Shown: positions 42,950-51,899, counted from the first letter of the stretch. The stretch is 64,000 bases of DNA from an uncultured Lachnospiraceae bacterium (GCA_910587305.1 CAJUKV010000007.1:38177-102176); one strand, 5' to 3'. Program-made: numbers and translations. Notes: generated by a model from the letters alone, not told the origin.

Positions 42950-42990
42950 TTCAGTCGTCACCTCGCTTTCGCTCTATAAAAACACAGCTT
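42950..42990 (+). repeat. Partial family C repeat
   Basis: CAGTCGTCACCTCGCTTTCG and CTCTATAAAAACAC match the reverse complement of the 54.3-54.5 kb palindrome (CAGTCGTCACCGCGCTTTCG, CTCTATAAAAACGC) almost base for base, then homology stops. Confidence 0.75.
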
Positions 42991-43111
42991 GCATCTTCTT
43001 CATGCATCTACTATAATACTGTATCAAGCACCTCCGCCAAGGGTATATTATTGGTTCTTAGCTTTATTGGCTTTAGGTTGGCGGTATATTTCAAATTTAT
43101 TATTGATGCGG

Positions 43112-43201
43112 TATGCAGGGGGTATAAGTTTGGAAGTAAACATCCAAACTTTCTATTGGTGGCAGTACCGCAAGCACGGCTTGCGGTATGCAGGGGGTAT
43201 A
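43112..43201 (+). repeat. Family A element, copy d (partly doubled)
   Basis: TATGCAGGGGGTATA occurs twice, 75 bases apart. Between them are hairpin 1 (AGTTTGGA/TCCAAACT), GGTGGCAGTA and hairpin 2 CCGCAAGC/GCTTGCGG. The second GGGGG is the MATE ribosome site. Confidence 0.9.
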
Positions 43202-44476
43202 ATGATGAAAAAGAAGTATGCAAGATACATTTTCCCATCAATGCTTTCCTTTTTGTTGACAGGTATTTATTCCATCGTTGACGGCATTTTCGTGGGCAGG
43301 GCTATGGGGGATCCGGGGCTTGCGGCTATTAATATTGCCTGGCCTTTGGTGGCTCTTATTATTTCTTTGGGAACAGGGATTGGTATGGGAGCCGCGGTGA
43401 TCGTGTCGTTAAATAACGGCGCGGGAAACGATAAAAAAGCCGCAAAGGCAGAGGGCAACGCCCTTTTTCTGCTTTTTGCAGGCTCTCTTTTGCTGACATT
43501 TATTCTTTTCCTGTTTGGCGAACCGCTCCTTTGGCTGCTTGGAGCAAAAGATGAGCTGCTTCCCCTTGCGCATACCTATCTTCGCTTTATTCTCCTTGGA
43601 GGCGTAGTACAGGTATTTGCCTCCGGCATGGTGCCTCTTATGCGCAATCGGGGGGCTTCCTTTTATGCCATGTGCGCCATGGCCCTTGGCTGTATTTCCA
43701 ACATTTTGCTGGACTATTTCTTTGTTATCGCCCTGAATTTAGAACTCATGGGAGCCGCGCTGGCTACCGTCCTTGGACAGGTTCTTACCCTGATTTTTTG
43801 CATTGTATTTTATATGCGGAAGAAAAACCGCATTGCCCTTAGCAGCATCCGCCCTGATAAAAAAACAGTCTTTTCCATATTAAAGGTGGCGTTATCTCCC
43901 TTTGGACTGACCTACCTGCCTTCCGTCACCATTATTTTTATGAATTTACAGGCTTTAAAATACGGCGGCGAGGAAGCTGTCAGCGCTTACGCTGTGCTGG
44001 CTTATATCATTTCCTTTATGGAGCTTCTGGTTCAGGGCATCGGCGACGGCAGTCAGCCCTTGCTTTCCCTGAGCAAAGGCAAAGGCGATGAAAAAAGTCT
44101 TAAGCGCTATACCCAATGGACTTTTTCTTTAGGGATTGGGTTTGGCATTGCAGGCGCTGTCATTTTTATGCTGGTAAGGGATGTATTACCTGTTTTTTAC
44201 GGCACCTCCCCCAAGGCTGCCGCCTACATCATCTATGCCACGCCCGCTTTTGCGCTGGTTATGGCCCTTTACGGGCTCACCAAGCCTGCCGTTTCTTATT
44301 TTTACGCAACTAACCGGGTAGTTCGTTCCACCCTTCTGGTATATGGAGAAATTGTGTTAACGCTGCTTTTTATCTTTGTGCTGCCTCTTTTTATGGGGCT
44401 TGACGGCGTTTGGTATACCATTCCGGCCGTGCAGGCAGCGCTGGGAATTTCCTGCATCCTCTTTTTAAAAAAGTAA
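43202..44476 (+). CDS. MATE-family multidrug/toxin efflux protein
   Basis: A 424-residue membrane protein with 12 helices in two MATE repeats: N-half AINIAWPLVALIISLGTGIGMGAAVIVSLN, C-half starting near TYLPSVTIIFMNLQALKYGG. MATE proteins export cationic compounds with sodium or proton exchange. Start MMKKKYARYIF follows GGGGG of a family A element by 4-7 bases. Its stop is 12 bases from the convergent birA stop. Confidence 0.93.
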   Translation: MMKKKYARYIFPSMLSFLLTGIYSIVDGIFVGRAMGDPGLAAINIAWPLVALIISLGTGIGMGAAVIVSLNNGAGNDKKAAKAEGNALFLLFAGSLLLTFILFLFGEPLLWLLGAKDELLPLAHTYLRFILLGGVVQVFASGMVPLMRNRGASFYAMCAMALGCISNILLDYFFVIALNLELMGAALATVLGQVLTLIFCIVFYMRKKNRIALSSIRPDKKTVFSILKVALSPFGLTYLPSVTIIFMNLQALKYGGEEAVSAYAVLAYIISFMELLVQGIGDGSQPLLSLSKGKGDEKSLKRYTQWTFSLGIGFGIAGAVIFMLVRDVLPVFYGTSPKAAAYIIYATPAFALVMALYGLTKPAVSYFYATNRVVRSTLLVYGEIVLTLLFIFVLPLFMGLDGVWYTIPAVQAALGISCILFLKK

Positions 44477-44488
44477 ACTTTAAATGTT

Positions 44489-45487
44489 TCATTCCACCCT
44501 GACGCTAATCTCTCCGCTGGAGAGCTTTTCCGTCACGCCATCCTCATACCGAACCTCCAAATGGCATTCATCGTCTATGCTAAGGGCCCTGGCAAACTCT
44601 CTCTCAGGGCTTAAGGGCGTTCCTTCCGGTACAAGAATACGGACTTTTTTTCCGATGACAAAGGATCTTTTTCGATATTCTTCCAGATAGTCCCTGGCCG
44701 GGAATGTCCGGTAATATTTCATGAAATTTATCAAAAATTCCACCGCAAGGCGGTTGCGCAGATTTTCTCTTGGGAGATCATTTGTAAATACGGAGCCCGC
44801 CACATCCTTAAGCTCCTTCGGAAACCCTTCCGAGGGTTCATAAAGATTGATTCCGATTCCCACGATCACGTATTCCAGCTTTCCTTCCTCTAAGGAGGCC
44901 GACCCTTCCGTTAAAATGCCTGATATCTTTTTGCCGCGCATCCAAAGATCATTGACCCATTTAATCTGCACCGCCTCCCCGGCAGCCTTTTCAATTGCCT
45001 GAGCGGCGGCTACCGCCGTCAGGGTAGTTAACATCGCGCCCTGATCCGGCGTTGCGTCAGGATGAAGCAGCAGGCTTAAATAAATTCCCGTTCCTTCCGG
45101 CGAATAAAAAGAGCGTCCCCTGCGTCCTCTACCGGCGCTCTGCTCCTCCGATAACAAGACCATATCCTGCTTTCTTCCCTCCGCAACATAATGCTTTAGT
45201 ACGTTGTTGGTGGAATCTACCATTTTTTCTACCTGAATTTCCGTCAAAATACCATTCTCGCTTAGCTTCTGTGCGATAAAAGCGGCGGAAAGCATGTCCG
45301 GCGCCTTTTTTAGCGTATACCCTTTATTGTTTATGGCTTCAATTCCATAGCCGTCCTTTTGCAGGGATTTGACCGCTTTCCAGACGCTGGCCCTGGTTAC
45401 GGAAAGCAGATCCGCAATTTCCTGTCCGGAAAAAAAATCCCCCCGATGGTTTTCTAACAATAACAGCACTTCATCTTTTACAACCAT
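44489..45487 (-). CDS. birA: BirA: biotin ligase and repressor
   Basis: A 332-residue bifunctional protein. Residues 1-65 form a winged helix (FSGQEIADLLSVTRASVWKAV); the ligase domain has the biotinyl-AMP loop SEEQSAGRGRRGRSFYSPEG (GRGRRG), the catalytic IKWVNDLWMRGKKISGILTE, and an SH3-like C-terminal domain. It attaches biotin to carboxylase carrier proteins and can repress biotin genes. Start MVVKDEVLLLL is preceded by a family A element providing GGGGG. Confidence 0.96.
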   Translation of the reverse strand: MVVKDEVLLLLENHRGDFFSGQEIADLLSVTRASVWKAVKSLQKDGYGIEAINNKGYTLKKAPDMLSAAFIAQKLSENGILTEIQVEKMVDSTNNVLKHYVAEGRKQDMVLLSEEQSAGRGRRGRSFYSPEGTGIYLSLLLHPDATPDQGAMLTTLTAVAAAQAIEKAAGEAVQIKWVNDLWMRGKKISGILTEGSASLEEGKLEYVIVGIGINLYEPSEGFPKELKDVAGSVFTNDLPRENLRNRLAVEFLINFMKYYRTFPARDYLEEYRKRSFVIGKKVRILVPEGTPLSPEREFARALSIDDECHLEVRYEDGVTEKLSSGEISVRVE

Positions 45488-45489
45488 AC

Positions 45490-45585
45490 TTATACCCCCT
45501 GCATACAACAGGCAAAGCCTATTGTCATGTACCGCGAGCTTTGCTTGCGATACTGCCACCAAGTTTGAAAGTTTACTTCCAAACT
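45490..45585 (-). repeat. Family A element, copy e (extra hairpin)
   Basis: In gene direction: AAGTTTGGAAGT/ACTTTCAAACTT, GGTGGCAGTA, a decayed hairpin 2 (TCGCAAGC/GCTCGCGG), then an additional stem ACAATAGGC/GCCTGTTGT, then TATGCAGGGGGTATAAGT and the birA start. Confidence 0.88.
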
Positions 45586-45837
45586 TGTTCTCCATACGGT
45601 CAATCGTTCGTTTATTGAATTGGCCGCCTGCATCTGCTTACAACTTATATCCCTTGTATTTATACGCTCCCTTTAAAAGTATAGCGACATTTGGGCCCAA
45701 TGTAAAGTTTTCCTGATAATTAAATTTTTCATGTTAATATTTGCTTATTAGTCAAAATTCATAGATAATATGCTCAATTTTGTCACATTTTAAGTATATT
45801 TTAATTATTTTTCATTTTATTGAGTTTAAGATCCGAC

Positions 45838-45866
45838 TTCACATTCCTGCCAAAAAGGTGTATAAT
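45838..45866 (+). promoter_or_regulatory. Probable promoter of the LytM/bactofilin genes
   Basis: TTCACA, 17 bases, TATAAT, about 75 bases before the LytM-like start. The preceding 45590-45837 is AT-rich with no other feature. Confidence 0.65.
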
Positions 45867-45947
45867 CGAAAAGAATATTTACTTGCGGACCACGTCTGCG
45901 ACACTGAAACAATACACCGCCGCCAAACGGCAGAATGGAAATCAATT

Positions 45948-46682
45948 ATGAAACAGCAAAGACATAAGCGCAGGGAATCTTTTTCTGTACTCCTTATTTC
46001 CAATGTGGACAGAGGCAACAGACAGTTCCATATTTCCCTTACCTTCATTCGCCTGATTTTCTTCCTGATACTCCTTATTCTGGCTGTGATCGGGTTGCTG
46101 ACTTTTTTGTTTCTTACCGGAAACAAAAAGCTAAAAGCGCTGCGTGCGCAATTAAGTTCTCAGGAGAAGCTGGTAGAGCAATTAAATACGGAAAAAGATA
46201 ACCTTGACAATGAAATTCAGGCACTGCGTGCGGAAAACAGTGATCTGCGCCAGGTGTCAAAAATTATTACTTCCAAAAGAGAAGAAGCTGCCGCGGAAGA
46301 ATCTCCTGCCAGCAACCCTCTTCCCACCCTCTTTCCTTCTTCAGGTTCAGGCATCCTGATTGAAACATACACTGAAGATCGGCCTTACCTTTCCATCAGC
46401 ACCCACTCGGAGGGTAAAATTGTTGCGACAGGTGACGGTACGGTGGTTACGGTCGGCTCTGACGACACCTACCCGCTCATCCTTGAAATAGAACATGAAA
46501 ATGGTTACCGGACGCGCTATATGTGCAGTCAGGAGGTACAGGTTCGAACCGAGGAAGGGGCAAGCGTGATAGCCGGAGATGTTTTATGTACCGTTACCAC
46601 GGATGATACACAATTGGATTATCAAATCTTCTTAAACGGAGAGACGATAGATCCTCTTAGTATTATCGACGCAAAAGGATAA
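45948..46682 (+). CDS. Membrane-anchored LytM/M23-like protein, degenerate
   Basis: A 244-residue protein: basic start (MKQQRHKRRES), one transmembrane helix (LIFFLILLILAVIGLLTFLFL), a coiled coil (about 70-110, LEEKLVEQLN-like heptads) and a C-terminal M23/LytM fold (GKIVATGDGTVVTVG, LEIEHENGYRTRYM, GDVLCTV). The HxxxD and HxH zinc ligands of active M23 enzymes are not present, so it is probably a non-catalytic LytM factor that controls a wall hydrolase. A bactofilin gene follows; pairing of M23-like proteins and bactofilins is widespread and linked to cell shape. Confidence 0.82.
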   Translation: MKQQRHKRRESFSVLLISNVDRGNRQFHISLTFIRLIFFLILLILAVIGLLTFLFLTGNKKLKALRAQLSSQEKLVEQLNTEKDNLDNEIQALRAENSDLRQVSKIITSKREEAAAEESPASNPLPTLFPSSGSGILIETYTEDRPYLSISTHSEGKIVATGDGTVVTVGSDDTYPLILEIEHENGYRTRYMCSQEVQVRTEEGASVIAGDVLCTVTTDDTQLDYQIFLNGETIDPLSIIDAKG

Positions 46683-46693
46683 AAGTGATGCTT

Positions 46694-46794
46694 TTCACGG
46701 CCCAGGAATGCGCATAAGCTGCGCATTCCGTGAGAACGTGATTCAAGTGTGAGGGGCGATTTTTGCGTAGCAAAACTCGAAATATCGCCGTGAA
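46694..46794. repeat. Structured intergenic element between LytM-like and bactofilin genes
   Basis: An outer stem TTCACGGC/GCCGTGAA encloses a strong hairpin GGAATGCGC/GCGCATTCC and a second imperfect stem GGCGAT...ATCGCC. A branched fold is plausible. It lies between two genes likely to share a transcript. Confidence 0.6.
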
Positions 46795-46874
46795 TAGTAA
46801 CATAAAAGGCGGAATATACGAAAAATTTGTGCCGGCGCCCTTTTGACAGATTGCCGGCAGAATGGAGGATTAGT

Positions 46875-47339
46875 ATGTTAGGAAAAAGCAAAAATGCATC
46901 TTCCTCAGAAGATGCACGGACAAACGTAAACACAATTATTGGGGAAGGCGCCGTCTTTGACGGTAACTTAAGCGCACCGGAGACCATCCGTATAGACGGA
47001 ATTATCAATGGTAATTGTACATGTGAAAAGAAACTGATTCTTGGCACCAGCGGACAGATTAAAGGAAATATCTATGCGCAGGATATCGTCATATCCGGCA
47101 AGGTAGACGGCGATATTTCCGCTACCGGAAAATTAGAGCTTCTTTCCACCGGAAAATTAAATGGCAATATTATCGCAAAATCTCTTGTGATTGATGAGAA
47201 TGCCACCTTTGACGGCAGATGTACCATGGCTGTCTCTCTCCCTGAGCATTCATCTCATGTTTCCATAGACGATAAGAAAGAAGAGAAGAATGACGAAAAA
47301 AAAGAGGAAAAAACCTCCGAAAAACCGGGGCTGCCATAA
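46875..47339 (+). CDS. Bactofilin (polymer-forming cytoskeletal protein)
   Basis: A 154-residue protein with the bactofilin beta-helix at about 20-115 (TIIGEGAVFDGNLSAPETIR, GNCTCEKKLILGTSGQIKGN) and a charged Lys/Glu tail after residue 125. Bactofilins polymerise without nucleotide at the membrane and position wall enzymes. GGAGG lies 6 bases before the ATG. It probably works with the LytM-like protein encoded upstream. Confidence 0.93.
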   Translation: MLGKSKNASSSEDARTNVNTIIGEGAVFDGNLSAPETIRIDGIINGNCTCEKKLILGTSGQIKGNIYAQDIVISGKVDGDISATGKLELLSTGKLNGNIIAKSLVIDENATFDGRCTMAVSLPEHSSHVSIDDKKEEKNDEKKEEKTSEKPGLP

Positions 47340-47360
47340 GGCAGCCCCTTTTCTTTTTTT
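47327..47360 (+). terminator. Terminator after bactofilin (also usable for carB)
   Basis: Stem GGGGCTGCC/GGCAGCCCC with a 4-base loop then TTTTCTTTTTTT; it overlaps the bactofilin stop. On the minus strand the hairpin is followed by GGTTTTTC, so it may also end the carA-carB transcript. Confidence 0.92.
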
Positions 47361-47371
47361 CTGTCCGAATT

Positions 47372-50300
47372 TTATCCAATAGAAGCCACATCAATTAAAG
47401 TAAGCTTATCATTTGCATTTTCCAGGCTGGTCACCAGCGCCTTAGCCGTATCCATTGCCGTGATACAGTTGACCCCTGTCTCTATGGCAGTCCTGCGAAT
47501 CAAAAATCCATCTCTTGACTTATCTCTCCCCTGGGTGGGCGTGTCAATGACCAAATCGATTTTGTGTCCCAAAATCAAATCCATCACCGTAGGCGATTCC
47601 TGGGTAATCTTGTTGACCTTGCGTGCCTTTACCCCTGCCTCATTCAGCGCGGCCGCCGTGCTTCTGGTGGCATAAATGGTGTAGCCAAGCTTTTCAAATC
47701 TCCGTCCAAGCTCCACCGCCTCGCCTTTGTCCGCATCCTTTACGGTTATAATCATCTGCTTATGTCTGGGAAGGTCTACTCCCGCCCCAAGGAAGGCTTT
47801 GTAAAGGGCCTCGTTGAAGGTCTTTCCGATTCCAAGGCATTCTCCCGTGGACTTCATCTCAGGGCCAAGACTGATCTCCGCGCCTCTGATTTTTTCAAAG
47901 GAAAATACCGGCATTTTGATGGCAAAGTAATCCGCCTCCGGATAAAGCCCCGGCTCGTAGCCCAACTCCCTGATGGTCTTCCCAATCATAACCTCCGCCG
48001 CAAGGTCCACAATGGGAATGCCCGTCACCTTACTGATATAAGGCACGGTACGGGAGGAGCGGGGGTTTACTTCTATCACATACACATCCTCCCCGATAGC
48101 AATAAACTGGATATTGATAAGCCCCTTCACATGCAGTGCCCTTGCCAGCCTTCCCGTATATTCCGTGAGCTTTTCCTTTACCTTATCCGAAATGGTGAAA
48201 GCGGGGTATACGGAAATGCTGTCGCCGGAATGAACGCCGGTTCTTTCAATGTGCTCCATGATGCCCGGTATCAGAATATCGGTCCCGTCGCAGACCGCGT
48301 CCACCTCTATTTCCTTGCCCTCCAGATATTTATCCACCAAAATCGGGTGATCCTGATTGATCCGGTTGATAATATTCATAAATTCTTCGATCTCTTCATC
48401 GGAAATGGCAATCTGCATTCCCTGTCCCCCAAGCACATAGGAAGGCCGTACCAGCACCGGATATCCAAGCTTACCGGCAACCGCCTTGGCCTCCGCCGCC
48501 GTATAAACGGTTCCGCCCGCCGCCCGGGGAATGCCGGTCTGTTCCAGGATTTTGTCAAATAATTCCCTGTCCTCTGCGGCGTCCACATCCTCGGCTTTCG
48601 TGCCAAGAATGGGAACTCCCATCTTCATCAGGCTTTCCGTCAGCTTGATGGCCGTCTGTCCGCCAAACTGCACTACGGCCCCGTCCGGCTTTTCCATATT
48701 TACAATGCTCTCCACATCCTCCGGCGTAAGGGGCTCAAAGTACAGCTTGTCCGCAATGTCGAAATCTGTGCTCACTGTCTCCGGGTTATTGTTGATGATG
48801 ATCGTCTCATAACCTGCCTTTGCGAAAGCCCAGGTGGCATGAACCGAACAATAGTCAAATTCAATTCCCTGCCCGATTCTGATTGGGCCCGATCCCAGCA
48901 CCAGAACCTTTTTGGACGGATTGGTCTTTACGGCCTCATTTTCACTGCCGTAAACCGAATAGTAATATGGCGTGCTTGCCTCAAACTCGGCCGCGCAGGT
49001 ATCCACCATCTTATAAGCCGCCACAATACCATTGTCATAGCGCATCTTCTTAATTTCTTCCTCCGGGATTCCTGTGAGGGAGCCGATTACCTTGTCCGGA
49101 AACTCTATCCGCTTCGCCTCCGTAAGAAGCTCTACCGTAAGGGGCCCTTCCTTCAGGGCTTTTTCCATCTCCACCAAAACGGCAATCTTATCGATAAACC
49201 AGCAGTCAATCATGGTAATGTCATGAATAGTGTCATAATCCATTCCTTTGCGAAGTGCCTCTGCAATCACATAAATGCGCTGATCATCTACTTTCCCCAT
49301 CCTGTATTTTAGTTCATCTAAGGAAAGAGCGCTGAAATCATAGCTGAGCAGGCAATCCACGTGCTGTTCCAAAGAGCGGATTGCCTTCATAAGAGCTCCC
49401 TCAAAATTATCGCAAATACTCATAACCTCGCCGGTGGCCTTCATCTGAGTTGTCAGGGTTCTCTTAGCGGTAATAAATTTATCAAAAGGAAGCCTTGGAA
49501 GCTTCACCACACAATAATCCAGCGTGGGTTCAAAACTTGCGTAAGTTTTGCCTGTGATGGCGTTTTTGATCTCATCCAGGGTATAGCCAAGAGCGATTTT
49601 GGCCGCCACCTTTGCAATCGGGTAGCCGGTAGCCTTACTTGCCAGCGCGGAAGAACGGCTTACACGGGGATTTACCTCTATCACACAGTACTCAAAGCTG
49701 GTGGGATGGAGGGCAAACTGCACGTTGCATCCCCCGGTAATCTGTAATTCGTCAATGATGTTCAGGGCGGAAGTGCGCAGCATCTGGTATTCCTTGTCCC
49801 CCAGCGTCTGGGAAGGGGCCACCACAATACTGTCCCCCGTATGTACCCCCACCGGGTCGATGTTTTCCATGTTGCAGACAGTGATGCAGTTCCCTGCGCC
49901 ATCCCGCATCACTTCGTACTCAATCTCTTTCCATCCGGCAATACACCGCTCCACCAAAACCTGCCCCACACGGGAGAGACGGAGCCCGTTTTCCAAAATG
50001 CTTATAAGCTCCCCCTGATTGTGGGCAATACCGCCGCCGGAGCCGCCTAACGTGTAGGCGGGCCGAAGCACCACCGGATAACCGATGATTTGGGTAAAAG
50101 CAACGCCCTCCTCCACGGACTCCACCACCTTAGAGGCGGCGCAGGGCTCGCCGATTTTTTCCATGGTATCCTTAAATTCCTGCCGGTCCTCCGCCTTTTT
50201 GATGGTGGCCGCCGTGGTCCCCAAAAGCCTTACCCCGTGGGAGGCAAGAAACCCTGATTCTTCCAGCTCCATGCCGAGATTCAGCCCCGCCTGTCCTCCC

Positions 50301-50569
50301 AAAGTGGGCAGAATACTGTCCGGTTTTTCTTTTTCAATAATCTGCTCAAGAACCTTGGCTGTCAGCGGCTCGATATATACTTTATCCGCAATATTCTTAT
50401 CCGTCATGATTGTGGCGGGATTGGAATTTACCAGTATTACCTCCACCCCTTCTTCCTTGAGGGAACGGCATGCCTGAGTGCCCGCATAGTCAAATTCCGC
50501 CGCCTGTCCAATCACAATAGGGCCGGAGCCAATCACCATTACTCTTTTTACATTTGGATTTTTAGGCAT
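47372..50569 (-). CDS. carB: Carbamoyl-phosphate synthase large subunit, carA-linked copy
   Basis: A 1065-residue full-length CarB with both ATP-grasp halves (VMVIGSGPIVIGQAAEFDYA; LVLGSGPIRIGQGIEFDYCS; loops LGGSGGGI and LGGQGMQI) and the C-terminal MGS domain (TAAALNEAGVKARKVNKI). It overlaps carA by 8 bases, so the two subunits are made together. Clearly diverged from the orphan carB at 25.6-28.8 kb: for instance MPKNPNVKRVMVIG against MPKRTDIHKVLIIG, and a different C-terminal domain. Both copies look intact. Confidence 0.96.
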   Translation of the reverse strand: MPKNPNVKRVMVIGSGPIVIGQAAEFDYAGTQACRSLKEEGVEVILVNSNPATIMTDKNIADKVYIEPLTAKVLEQIIEKEKPDSILPTLGGQAGLNLGMELEESGFLASHGVRLLGTTAATIKKAEDRQEFKDTMEKIGEPCAASKVVESVEEGVAFTQIIGYPVVLRPAYTLGGSGGGIAHNQGELISILENGLRLSRVGQVLVERCIAGWKEIEYEVMRDGAGNCITVCNMENIDPVGVHTGDSIVVAPSQTLGDKEYQMLRTSALNIIDELQITGGCNVQFALHPTSFEYCVIEVNPRVSRSSALASKATGYPIAKVAAKIALGYTLDEIKNAITGKTYASFEPTLDYCVVKLPRLPFDKFITAKRTLTTQMKATGEVMSICDNFEGALMKAIRSLEQHVDCLLSYDFSALSLDELKYRMGKVDDQRIYVIAEALRKGMDYDTIHDITMIDCWFIDKIAVLVEMEKALKEGPLTVELLTEAKRIEFPDKVIGSLTGIPEEEIKKMRYDNGIVAAYKMVDTCAAEFEASTPYYYSVYGSENEAVKTNPSKKVLVLGSGPIRIGQGIEFDYCSVHATWAFAKAGYETIIINNNPETVSTDFDIADKLYFEPLTPEDVESIVNMEKPDGAVVQFGGQTAIKLTESLMKMGVPILGTKAEDVDAAEDRELFDKILEQTGIPRAAGGTVYTAAEAKAVAGKLGYPVLVRPSYVLGGQGMQIAISDEEIEEFMNIINRINQDHPILVDKYLEGKEIEVDAVCDGTDILIPGIMEHIERTGVHSGDSISVYPAFTISDKVKEKLTEYTGRLARALHVKGLINIQFIAIGEDVYVIEVNPRSSRTVPYISKVTGIPIVDLAAEVMIGKTIRELGYEPGLYPEADYFAIKMPVFSFEKIRGAEISLGPEMKSTGECLGIGKTFNEALYKAFLGAGVDLPRHKQMIITVKDADKGEAVELGRRFEKLGYTIYATRSTAAALNEAGVKARKVNKITQESPTVMDLILGHKIDLVIDTPTQGRDKSRDGFLIRRTAIETGVNCITAMDTAKALVTSLENANDKLTLIDVASIG

Positions 50570-51755
50570 TTTTCCCCACCTCCATCATCTCGATAAACCT
50601 GTCGAACAAAAAGCCCGAATCCTGCGGCCCGGGGCACGCCTCCGGGTGAAACTGAACGGTAAAAATATTTTTCCCCGTATAGGAAAGTCCCTCGTTTGTG
50701 CCGTCGTTTACATTGAGAAAGGCCGGAACCGCAACCTCGGGGTTCAGCCTGTCCATGTCCACCACATAGCCATGGTTCTGGGAAGAAATGTAAACCCGCC
50801 CGGTTTCCAAATCCTTCACCGGATGATTGCCGCCCCTGTGGCCATACTTCATCTTAAAGGTGTCCGCCCCTGTGGCAAGGGCCATCAATTGGTGTCCCAG
50901 ACAGATGGCAAAAATCGGGACCTCCGAATCGTAAAGCTTTTTTATCTCCTTTATAATACCCGTACATTCCTTGGGGTCTCCGGGGCCGTTGCTTAACATA
51001 ATCCCGTCCGGCTTATCCGAAAGGATTTCCTCCGCCGGGGTAAGCGCCGGGTACACCTTCACATGGCATCCCCTCTGTGCAAGAGATCTTGCAATGTTAT
51101 CCTTTGCGCCCAAGTCAAGCAGCGCCACCCTTTTTCCCAAACCGTTTAATTTCCTGGTTATGCTGGGGCGCATTTCCCGTATGCCTTTCGCATAATCCTC
51201 CTCTGAAAACTTTGCCCGGCCTGATAAAGGTCCGTTTTCGGAAAGAGATTTGGCTCCTTCTATTTCATATTTCTGGGAACAGGTTACTTTTTCGACCACC
51301 TTGCCTGTGGTATATGACTTTAGCTTGGGAAGAATTGAAGAAAGATCATAGCTGCCATTGGTGGTAATCATACCGTTCATGGTGCCCTTTTCACGAAGAA
51401 TTTTTGTAAGCGCCCGGGTGTCGATACCGGCTATACCGGGAATCTCGTAATGCCTCAGGAATTCCTGAATCCCGATATCTTTTCTGAAATTGCTGGCCAT
51501 ACGGGATAATTCCCTTACAATAAATCCGTCCGGCCAGGGCTTTTTCGACTCCATATCTTCCCTGCATACGCCATAGTTGCCAATCAGAGGATAGGTCATA
51601 CACACCGCCTGCCCTGCGTAGGACGGGTCGGTGAGCACTTCCAGATACCCCGCCATGGAAGTATTAAACACAATTTCACTGATGATTTCCCGTTCAGCGC
51701 CTATATGCATCCCTGTAAAAACGGTTCCGTCTTCCAGAATTAAAAATGCTTTCAT
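50562..51755 (-). CDS. carA: Carbamoyl-phosphate synthase small subunit
   Basis: A 397-residue glutaminase subunit supplying ammonia to CarB. The N-terminal CPS domain begins MKAFLILEDGTVFTGMHIGA; the class I amidotransferase part has the nucleophile Cys in PIFAICLGHQLMALATGA and catalytic His/Glu in FTVQFHPEACPGP. AAAGGGAGCAGG precedes the start. Full length, first in the carA-carB operon. Confidence 0.97.
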   Translation of the reverse strand: MKAFLILEDGTVFTGMHIGAEREIISEIVFNTSMAGYLEVLTDPSYAGQAVCMTYPLIGNYGVCREDMESKKPWPDGFIVRELSRMASNFRKDIGIQEFLRHYEIPGIAGIDTRALTKILREKGTMNGMITTNGSYDLSSILPKLKSYTTGKVVEKVTCSQKYEIEGAKSLSENGPLSGRAKFSEEDYAKGIREMRPSITRKLNGLGKRVALLDLGAKDNIARSLAQRGCHVKVYPALTPAEEILSDKPDGIMLSNGPGDPKECTGIIKEIKKLYDSEVPIFAICLGHQLMALATGADTFKMKYGHRGGNHPVKDLETGRVYISSQNHGYVVDMDRLNPEVAVPAFLNVNDGTNEGLSYTGKNIFTVQFHPEACPGPQDSGFLFDRFIEMMEVGKNA

Positions 51756-51832
51756 GTAATCCTGCTCCCTTTCCGTAATTTTCTGCCAAAACTTTTACGG
51801 ATTCATTCTTGGCAAAATATATGCTTTCTTAC

Positions 51833-51857
51833 GGACTTTGCATCAAATGCAAAGTCC
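51833..51857 (-). promoter_or_regulatory. Hairpin at the 5' end of the carA transcript
   Basis: A perfect 11-bp stem GGACTTTGCAT/ATGCAAAGTCC with a 3-base loop begins within about 10 bases of the predicted start of transcription. TCCGTAA/TTACGGA motifs recur in the leader. Its role (stability or control) is unknown. Confidence 0.55.
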
Positions 51858-51870
51858 TGACCAAATAGTT

Positions 51871-51899
51871 ATTATAGCATAATCAAAATCGGGCTTCAA
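51871..51899 (-). promoter_or_regulatory. Sigma-A promoter of carA-carB
   Basis: TTGAAG, 17 bases, TATAAT on the minus strand, about 110 bases before carA. Confidence 0.75.

Larger units (their letters stand above)
42902..43201. other. Repeat-filled gap before the MATE gene
   Basis: 300 bases with no gene: a family C fragment (42950-42990), an inverted pair CCGCCAA/TTGGCGG (43034-43084) and a doubled family A element. Confidence 0.7.

Noticed and set aside
42989..43201. 71-codon N-terminal extension of the MATE frame (and similar extensions before birA and the phosphoesterase)
   Set aside because: The extensions are translations of family A repeats; the true starts follow the GGGGG ribosome site in each copy.
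47564..48562. Long open frame (332 codons) on the plus strand inside carB
   Set aside because: Wholly antisense to an unmistakable carB, no ribosome site, and no recognisable domain; it is a shadow frame.
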